Origin: a bacterium
GTDB lineage: Bacteria > Cyanobacteriota > Vampirovibrionia > Gastranaerophilales > Gastranaerophilaceae
Direction of reading: 5' to 3'
Assembly: GCA_017444705.1 (NCBI GenBank)
Contig: JAFSWA010000061.1
Span: 1-9,972 of the forward strand
Length of the DNA: 9,972 nucleotides
Part shown: positions 5,689-9,972 of the stretch, one piece after another
Numbering within the stretch: the stretch's first letter is position 1
How the letters are laid out: every line of letters begins with the position of its first letter
Position numbers and translations under genes: made by a program
Notes under the pieces: generated by a model
What the model was told of the DNA's origin: nothing
Seen by the model: only the letters and a program-made list of their open reading frames with translations
The model's database searches: none

Positions 5689-6267
5689 ATGACTGTCGAT
5701 TTAGCGGGACATTATGGATTAACAAGCAATAAATGGATTTCTAACAGATTTTCGAATATACCGATACCGATGAATTATGGGTTTAATCCAAATTACGGGT
5801 ATAATTTAGGATTAAAATATAATCCGATAGCAGACACTTTTGTTATTCGTAAAGACAAGTCAAAATTTGTTTGGGGTACGGTAATTGTTTCAGCACTTGC
5901 CGCAATTGCAGGTGCAATACTCCTAAAAAAGGGTAACTCAAAAAGTATTGAAGCGGTAAGAAACGGAATAAGAAAAATATTTAAAAAACCTCCGGTTGAT
6001 GTATCTGCGGCGGCATCAAGTACAGCAAGAACAGCTGCAAGTACTGGTTCAACCTCAGCTGCAAGTGCTGCCGGAAAAACTGCAAGAAAAGCTGCAAGAA
6101 CAGCCGCAAGAGCTGCTGCAAGAACCGCCGAAACTGCGGCTGAAACCGCAACTGCAAATACAGCCGAAAACATAACAAAAATACCCATTTTAAAAAGAAT
6201 CAGGAATCGATTATTTAATTCGGCAGTTTCTGTATCAACATTTTTAAGAAAGTATTTCCCCTGCTAA
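5689..6267 (+). CDS. Orphan membrane protein with Ala/Arg/Thr-rich tail
   Basis: 192 residues, not recognised. The N-terminal 50 residues are rich in Asn, Tyr, Gly and Pro (for example NPNYGYNLGLKYNP, 33-46). One hydrophobic segment (60-79, FVWGTVIVSALAAIAGAILL) is flanked by Lys, and a basic stretch follows (80-100). Residues 106-160 are a low-complexity tail of Ala with Arg, Thr, Lys, Ser and Glu, in loose AAR/TAR/TAE units like an alanine-rich helix or histone-H1-like tail. The last 30 residues are basic and amphipathic, ending in Cys. No cleavable signal peptide is seen. AAAAGGA lies 9 nt before the ATG. The gene diverges from the HEAT operon, and its last 24 nt overlap the convergent miaB end. 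The antisense frame of the tail is also open, which is expected for GC-biased Ala codons. A short inner-membrane protein is the safest description. Confidence 0.75.
   Translation: MTVDLAGHYGLTSNKWISNRFSNIPIPMNYGFNPNYGYNLGLKYNPIADTFVIRKDKSKFVWGTVIVSALAAIAGAILLKKGNSKSIEAVRNGIRKIFKKPPVDVSAAASSTARTAASTGSTSAASAAGKTARKAARTAARAAARTAETAAETATANTAENITKIPILKRIRNRLFNSAVSVSTFLRKYFPC
6004..6168 (+). repeat. Degenerate Ala-codon repeat tract inside the orphan membrane protein gene
   Basis: About 55 codons dominated by GCA, GCT and GCC interleaved with AGA, ACA/ACT and GAA, giving recurring GCAAGAACAGC-like words (for example near 6025 and 6092). The tract is visibly richer in G+C than the surrounding DNA. 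It encodes residues 106-160. Units are imperfect, so it looks like old internal expansion rather than an active tandem repeat. Confidence 0.55.
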
Positions 6268-7572
6268 GTGCCAAGTTGAGGCTTTGTTGATTTTTACGTT
6301 CACAAATTTTCCGATGAGTTCTTTTTCTCCCTCAAAATGAACGTATTTATTGTTTCTTGATTTTGATTTTAAGATTATTTTTTCGTCTTTTTCTTCAAAA
6401 TCTTCAACTAAAACTTCGTAAATTTTACCCAAAGCTTTTTGGTTAGATTTCAAACAAGCCTGACGATTTTTTTCATTCAATCTTGCAAGGCGTTCTTTTT
6501 TGGTTTTTTCATCCAAAAATTTATCAACCCATTTTGCAGCGACAGTACCTTCTCTTGGAGAATACGCAGCAGTATTGGAATAATCAAGTTCAAATTCATC
6601 AATGGCGGAAAGAGTATCATTAAATTGTTCCTCAGTTTCTCCGGGGAAACCTGCGATAAAATCACTTGTTATTGTTACATTTTCAAAGGTATTTCTGATT
6701 TTTTTTACGATTTCACCGTACTGTTCTCTTGTATAACGGCGATTCATAGCTTTTAAGACTTCACTGTTTCCTGATTGCATCGGAATATGAAAATATTCGC
6801 AAACTTTATCACATTCTTGCACCGCTTTTATTACATCATCCGTAATATCAGTCGGATAAGAGGTTACAAATCTGATTCTGAAATCATAATCAAGTGTATT
6901 GAGTTCCCGCAAAAGTTTGCCGAGCCTGAGGGTTTCATCATCAAAATCTTTGCCCCAGCTGTCAACATTTTGTCCTAAAAGAGTTATTTCTTTGTAGCCT
7001 TGTTTTAAAGCATCGACAACTTCTTTTTTAATAACTTCTAACGAACGTGAGCGTTCACGACCTCTTACATATGGTACAATACAATAAGTACAGAAATTGT
7101 TACACCCTTCGCTTATCGGAATCCATGCATTATAACCGGAAATCCTTTTTATAGGATAATTATTTTCTTTTTCATTAACAGCATCTTCAACATCACAAAT
7201 TCTTTCCCCGTTGTTGATTTTTTCAAGCAGCGAGGGTAAACGGTAAAAACTTCTCGGTCCCATGACCAAATCTACTTTTTGAAATCTTTTAAGGAGTTTG
7301 TCCCTGTATTGCTGAGCTACACAGCCCGAAACAGCGATTTTCAATTCAGGGCGTGTTTCTTTCCATTTTGACCAAACTCCGACATAACTGTATGCTTTAT
7401 CTTCTGATAATTGTCTTATTGAACAGGTGTTAATTATTAATAAATCAGCTGTTTTGGGTTCACTTGTTTCAATATAACCAAAGTGAGACAGCATTCCGAG
7501 CATTCTTTCGGAATCCGACTTATTCATCTGACAACCCAAGGTTTCTATATAGACTTTCTTTTCCTGACTCAT
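6244..7572 (-). CDS. miaB: tRNA-2-methylthio-N6-dimethylallyladenosine synthase MiaB
   Basis: A radical-SAM methylthiotransferase, 442 residues, turning i6A37 into ms2i6A37 in tRNAs that read codons starting with U. The N-terminal domain carries the auxiliary-cluster cysteines C14 (in ETLGCQMN), C50 (in NTCS) and C84 (in VSGCVAQ). The radical-SAM motif CNNFCTYC has cysteines at 157, 161 and 164 and is followed by IVPYVRGRERSR (165-176), typical of MiaB rather than of MtaB or RimO. A TRAM-type RNA-binding domain ends the protein (about 380-442). The frame extends upstream to a TTG at 7590, but that codon overlaps the predicted -10 box, while ATG at 7572 begins MSQEKKVYIE as in homologues; I chose the ATG. 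There is no clear Shine-Dalgarno and the leader would be very short. The stop overlaps the convergent orphan gene. Confidence 0.96.
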   Translation of the reverse strand: MSQEKKVYIETLGCQMNKSDSERMLGMLSHFGYIETSEPKTADLLIINTCSIRQLSEDKAYSYVGVWSKWKETRPELKIAVSGCVAQQYRDKLLKRFQKVDLVMGPRSFYRLPSLLEKINNGERICDVEDAVNEKENNYPIKRISGYNAWIPISEGCNNFCTYCIVPYVRGRERSRSLEVIKKEVVDALKQGYKEITLLGQNVDSWGKDFDDETLRLGKLLRELNTLDYDFRIRFVTSYPTDITDDVIKAVQECDKVCEYFHIPMQSGNSEVLKAMNRRYTREQYGEIVKKIRNTFENVTITSDFIAGFPGETEEQFNDTLSAIDEFELDYSNTAAYSPREGTVAAKWVDKFLDEKTKKERLARLNEKNRQACLKSNQKALGKIYEVLVEDFEEKDEKIILKSKSRNNKYVHFEGEKELIGKFVNVKINKASTWHLAGEILS

Positions 7573-7589
7573 ATAAAAATTGTAGCACA

Positions 7590-7617
7590 AATATAATTTT
7601 TTCTTAGATTATGTTAA
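7590..7617 (-). promoter_or_regulatory. Probable miaB promoter
   Basis: Minus-strand TTAACA (7617-7612) and TATATT (7595-7590) are separated by 16 nt; each box matches consensus in five of six positions. The expected start falls around 7580-7585, about 10 nt before the ATG at 7572. The -35 box overlaps the plus-strand extended -10 of the divergent PIG-L gene. Confidence 0.5.
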
Positions 7618-7620
7618 AAT
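7612..7620 (+). promoter_or_regulatory. Candidate extended -10 promoter of the PIG-L gene
   Basis: TGTTAAAAT fits the extended -10 pattern TGnTAtAAT with one mismatch (TAAAAT at 7615-7620). No good -35 box lies 16-18 nt upstream, which is common for extended -10 promoters. A start near 7627 would leave about 15 nt of leader including GAGGA (7630-7634). Confidence 0.4.
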
Positions 7621-7641
7621 AAAGATGTTGAGGATTAAAAT

Positions 7642-8373
7642 ATGTTCAAAAATTTTATGTATCAAAAATTAATGAGAAGAATTTTCAAAGCTTATTTGTC
7701 GGTAAAATTCGGAGTAAACGAATTTGAAATTGAAGAGAATGCAAAGTGTTTGTGTCTTTCTCCTCATCAGGATGATGAAAGTATCGGCATGGGCGGCACA
7801 CTTGCAAAATACAATAAAAATTTTACCGTAATTTGTCTTACAAACGGAGCTAAGGGCTTAAAAACTTTGCCAAAAGAAGAAGCGGTAAAAGTTCGCTGTG
7901 AGGAATTTGCTGACGCTCTAAGTAAAGCACAAATTAGTGATTATAAAATCCTTGATATTGAGGATAGAGATTTAATCGGAAGTTATGAAAAATTTTCTGT
8001 TATTGATATTGAAGATTATGACTATATTTTTATTCCGAATTTGATAGACCAACATAAGGACCATAAGGCTGTTTCTATTCTGTTGAAAAGGCTTTTGGAA
8101 GAAAAAAAACATAAAAATAATCTAAAAATATGTATGTATGAAGTCTGGGCAACTCTTGCTCTGCCCAATAAATCAGTTGATATTGAAGAATATATTGAAA
8201 CTAAAAAATCAATGATTCAGGCATATAAATCTCAAATTGAACAAAGAGATTATTTCACTCCGATTATCGGACTTAATATGTATAGGGCACAACAACTCAA
8301 CAAAAAATACATGGAAGATTTTACAATGTTGAGTATATCTGAATTTAATAAATTGGCAGAAGAAATATATTAA
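7642..8373 (+). CDS. PIG-L family deacetylase
   Basis: 243 residues, zinc-dependent N-deacetylase of the PIG-L/LmbE fold. SPHQDDESIGMGG (40-52) holds the zinc and catalytic residues (H42, D44/D45, E46); Q43 replaces the commoner Pro or Ala. NLIDQHKDH (133-141) is the second zinc motif, with HKDH in place of the usual HPDH. The hydrophobic strands before each motif (35-39 and 126-132) are in place. A basic N-terminal extension of about 30 residues precedes the domain, with no signal peptide, so it is likely cytosolic or membrane-associated. Family substrates are N-acetylglucosamine conjugates such as GlcNAc-PI, GlcNAc-inositol and bacillithiol precursors, or sugars of surface glycans; the substrate here cannot be told. 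GAGGA 7 nt before ATG supports the start. It is a single-gene unit, divergent from miaB and closed by the hairpin at 8386-8423. Confidence 0.9.
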   Translation: MFKNFMYQKLMRRIFKAYLSVKFGVNEFEIEENAKCLCLSPHQDDESIGMGGTLAKYNKNFTVICLTNGAKGLKTLPKEEAVKVRCEEFADALSKAQISDYKILDIEDRDLIGSYEKFSVIDIEDYDYIFIPNLIDQHKDHKAVSILLKRLLEEKKHKNNLKICMYEVWATLALPNKSVDIEEYIETKKSMIQAYKSQIEQRDYFTPIIGLNMYRAQQLNKKYMEDFTMLSISEFNKLAEEIY

Positions 8374-8385
8374 AATTGTATGGTT

Positions 8386-8423
8386 ATGTCATTGCTTAAC
8401 ATGTACAGCAATGACATGTTTTT
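8386..8423 (+). terminator. Rho-independent terminator after the PIG-L gene
   Basis: ATGTCATTGCT (8386-8396) pairs perfectly with AGCAATGACAT (8407-8417) over 11 bp around a 10-nt loop, then GTTTTT (8418-8423). It begins 13 nt after the PIG-L stop. The arm GTCATTGC also resembles the ends of dispersed palindromic repeats, so it may be a repeat copy used as a terminator. Confidence 0.7.
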
Positions 8424-8429
8424 CAGCAA

Positions 8430-8550
8430 GTAAGTTGGGCATACTTGCCCAACAATTTAAAAACTGGATTGCTGCGTCGGTTGCTCTGTAACATTTTCGT
8501 ATGACATGGAAAATGGGTTGCCACACTCACTATTGATTGCTTTATCTGCG
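8430..8550. repeat. Probable degenerate intergenic palindromic repeat element
   Basis: This gene-free stretch is about 43% G+C (counted over 8461-8550), above its flanks. It contains a perfect 8-bp hairpin, GTTGGGCA (8434-8441) with TGCCCAAC (8446-8453) around TACT. ACTGGATTGCTGCGTCGG (8463-8480) resembles the CTGGATTGC...GCAATGAC palindromic repeats scattered between genes of many bacteria. ATGACATG at 8501-8508 repeats 8411-8418, and ATTGATTGCT at 8532-8541 echoes the GGATTGCT word. No open frame of note is present. Assignment rests on recall of such repeats, not on a search. Confidence 0.4.
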
Positions 8551-8555
8551 GGTTC

Positions 8556-9659
8556 TTATATTTGAAATTGGGTTATAAAAACTATTTGATTTGATGTCGT
8601 TGTTGCGTGGTTATTTCTGAAAACATAGTCAAGCATCAATTTTACGTTTTTGAACGGGTAATAGTTTATTCCTATGGAATATTCTTCAATATTATTGCCT
8701 GAAATTGAAGTATTAGGGTCAAACATATCATATCTCGCAAGAAGATGAACTTTTTTTGTAAGTTCATATTTGATAGTAGTATGAAAACCCTGAGCTTTGT
8801 TTGTTGACATATTTACCGCTCCGTTATAACCATCCGCATGGGCATATTCTCCGTCTATGGTGAATTTTTTGTAGTTATAGCTGACGGCAGCATTCACAAC
8901 TGTATAGCTTTCTTTTCTTTTCCCGCTGTTAATTGAACCTGTTATATTGAGATTACCGTATTTCCCGTCTGCAAATGCAAGAGGTTTAACTGTTCCTTTT
9001 GCAACAACTTCAAACCCTTGCATACATTTGTCAAAATATCTTGCGGAATCAAAAACTCCTAAATCATAATCAAAATATTTATACCTGCCTGAATTTCTGA
9101 ACCCTGTTGCTCTTGCATTTGCAAAAGTTCTTGCTATTTGCGAACGATATGCAAAATCCTGAACATAAGCACTTATAGAGCCTTCTTGCCCGTTTGGAGT
9201 TCTGAAATATCCTGCTGTTATGCTTTGATTTTCATTAAAATCGTGCCTGACCCATACATCTTGCCACAAAGTTCCCATATAGTTGCGTTTTGGAACGTGT
9301 CTTATGGGGTTAACATTGATTTTAAAACTCGTTTTGTCATCTTTAAATTTACCTTCAACCCAAGTATCAAGAAAATTTGTATCATAGCCAAAATAGTAAT
9401 CGGACGGATTATCCTGAAAATGTTGAGAAAATCCTCCGTTATATACCGCACCGACTTTCAGTTCTTTTATCAAATGTCCGTCAAGATGTAGTTTTAACTT
9501 ATCTTCTTCATCAAGATAAATATTATTTTTTTCAACTTTGCCTTCAAAATTCAGTTCTTCTTGCACCCCTTCAAGTTCAATTTCCGGCAGTTCTTCAATA
9601 GCCGAGGCAAAATTCGGTATAAAAAATAAAAACAAAATTGTAAAAAAAATCTTTTTCAT
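8556..9659 (-). CDS. Outer-membrane porin, OprP/OprO (phosphate-selective porin) family
   Basis: 367 residues. A classical signal peptide MKKIFFTILFLFFIPNFASA (1-20) has the ASA cleavage site before IEEL. A short acidic, Glu-rich stretch follows (21-56), then alternating amphipathic strands with many aromatic residues to the end, as in a 16-stranded barrel. YSIGINYYPFKNVKLMLDY (327-345) is the typical penultimate strand of this family. Instead of the usual terminal Phe the chain ends FITQFQI. The barrel is somewhat shorter than classic OprP (about 410-440 residues). The family passes anions or small solutes across the outer membrane; phosphate or pyrophosphate selectivity cannot be judged here, and no clear arginine-ladder or phosphate-gene neighbour supports it. 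It is a single-gene unit with no evident terminator. No clear Shine-Dalgarno precedes the ATG; the leader is A/T-only. Confidence 0.87.
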   Translation of the reverse strand: MKKIFFTILFLFFIPNFASAIEELPEIELEGVQEELNFEGKVEKNNIYLDEEDKLKLHLDGHLIKELKVGAVYNGGFSQHFQDNPSDYYFGYDTNFLDTWVEGKFKDDKTSFKINVNPIRHVPKRNYMGTLWQDVWVRHDFNENQSITAGYFRTPNGQEGSISAYVQDFAYRSQIARTFANARATGFRNSGRYKYFDYDLGVFDSARYFDKCMQGFEVVAKGTVKPLAFADGKYGNLNITGSINSGKRKESYTVVNAAVSYNYKKFTIDGEYAHADGYNGAVNMSTNKAQGFHTTIKYELTKKVHLLARYDMFDPNTSISGNNIEEYSIGINYYPFKNVKLMLDYVFRNNHATTTSNQIVFITQFQI

Positions 9660-9697
9660 TATTTTATTTTACAGAAAAAATTTATTTTTTGCGAAAA

Positions 9698-9703
9698 ATT
9701 ATA
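9698..9703 (-). promoter_or_regulatory. Candidate -10 box of the porin gene
   Basis: A consensus TATAAT on the minus strand lies 39 nt before the porin ATG. The hexamer 17 nt upstream (TTTTCT) is a poor -35, so an activator or alternative element may be needed. The surrounding DNA is very AT-rich, making chance matches likely. Confidence 0.35.
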
Positions 9704-9786
9704 AATAAAAATTAAACAGAAGAAAAAAACCTGCGATTTGTTCAAAATCAATATGCCGATTAATATTCTTTTAAAGAAATTATATG

Positions 9787-9814
9787 TTGAATTTAAAAAA
9801 TTTTCATGTAAAAT
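9787..9814 (+). promoter_or_regulatory. Probable promoter of the rpoZ-like gene
   Basis: TTGAAT (9787-9792) and TAAAAT (9809-9814) are separated by 16 nt, giving a predicted start near 9821 and a leader of about 30 nt. Together with the porin promoter this fills the 192-nt divergent intergenic region 9660-9851; I see no other structure there. Confidence 0.5.
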
Positions 9815-9851
9815 ATGGTTATAGTCGAACAATAGCGTCAAGGAGAAAAGA

Positions 9852-9972
9852 ATGCAGCAGATTATAAAAGTAGCGTGGGAATTAAACGAAAATACCGAAA
9901 ACAGATATCAGTTGGTTTATGAAATTGCAGAACTTGCAAAAAGACTTGTTGATGAAAGTCAGTCAAAAAAGC
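9852..9972 (+). CDS. rpoZ: Probable RNA polymerase omega subunit (N-terminal 40 codons, runs off the window)
   Basis: ATG at 9852 is preceded by an excellent ribosome site AAGGAG (9840-9845) with a 6-nt gap. The 40 visible residues start MQQIIKVAWELNENTENRYQ and continue LVYEIAELAKRLVDESQSKK. The segment NRYQLVYEIAELAKRL fits the conserved helix of omega (NRYxLVxxxAxRAxxL), the small subunit that clamps the beta-prime C-terminus and aids RNA polymerase assembly. The Arg usually found between the two Ala of AxRA is Leu here. The early position of the motif and the spacing fit omega, but the protein is cut at the window edge and the family is short and variable, so the name is probable rather than certain. 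Confidence 0.65.
   Translation, partial: MQQIIKVAWELNENTENRYQLVYEIAELAKRLVDESQSKK

Noticed and set aside
5793..6188. Minus-strand open frame of 131 codons inside the orphan membrane protein gene.
   Set aside because: Its Ala/Val run is the reverse complement of the Ala-rich tract. The plus-strand frame has a proper ribosome site, start and membrane segment.
7573..7590. Upstream TTG start for miaB, adding six residues.
   Set aside because: TTG overlaps the predicted -10 box and the extra residues are not typical of MiaB; ATG at 7572 fits better.
8434..8453. GTTGGGCA/TGCCCAAC hairpin as a terminator for the porin on the minus strand.
   Set aside because: No T-run follows it on the minus strand and it lies over 100 nt past the porin stop; it is better seen as part of the repeat-like block.
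9659..9841. Minus-strand open frame of 60 codons upstream of the porin.
   Set aside because: Low-complexity Phe/Ile/Asn/Lys composition of AT-rich intergenic DNA, covering the promoters of the porin and rpoZ; no ribosome site or family likeness.

Overview
The window is AT-rich (roughly one third G+C by eye) and comes from a bacterium with an outer membrane: it carries a signal-peptide-bearing OprP/OprO-type porin and a membrane-anchored SPOR protein. Enzymes are ordinary bacterial ones (HPRT, QueC, MiaB, PIG-L deacetylase, probable RNA polymerase omega). AT richness, gene dialect, the porin type and several orphan proteins suggest an uncultured or gut lineage such as Vampirovibrionia/Gastranaerophilales (non-photosynthetic relatives of cyanobacteria). 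That is inference; no rRNA or marker gene settles it.

Layout. 1-205 is the 3' end of a plus-strand gene with a broken frame, closed by a strong hairpin terminator (236-267). 360-2015 (+) is a large orphan protein: two tracts of beta-solenoid-like repeats, Lys/Thr-rich linkers and a duplicated hydrophobic C-terminal segment. A perfect 23-bp palindrome lies upstream. A bidirectional hairpin at about 2031-2057 separates it from a convergent minus-strand operon reading from 5530 down to 2056: HEAT-repeat protein, QueC, a DUF366-like protein, a SPOR-domain protein and hypoxanthine phosphoribosyltransferase. These genes overlap, abut or are 7-14 nt apart, and a good sigma-70 promoter lies at 5550-5578. 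Divergent from the operon, 5689-6267 (+) encodes an orphan membrane protein with an Ala/Arg/Thr-rich tail; its 3' end overlaps the convergent miaB (6244-7572, -) by 24 nt. miaB and a PIG-L deacetylase (7642-8373, +) are divergently transcribed from overlapping promoter elements. After a strong terminator comes a 180-nt intergenic region (8374-8555), richer in G+C than its flanks, that looks like a decayed dispersed palindromic repeat. The porin (8556-9659, -) follows, and the window ends in the first 40 codons of a probable rpoZ (9852 onward, +).

Working together. QueC (queuosine precursor) and MiaB (ms2i6A37) both serve tRNA anticodon-loop modification but lie in separate transcription units. 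HPRT is purine salvage. The main units of unknown function are the 551-aa repeat protein, the 192-aa Ala-rich membrane protein and the DUF366-like protein co-transcribed with queC. I saw no tRNA, rRNA, CRISPR array, insertion sequence or phage gene.
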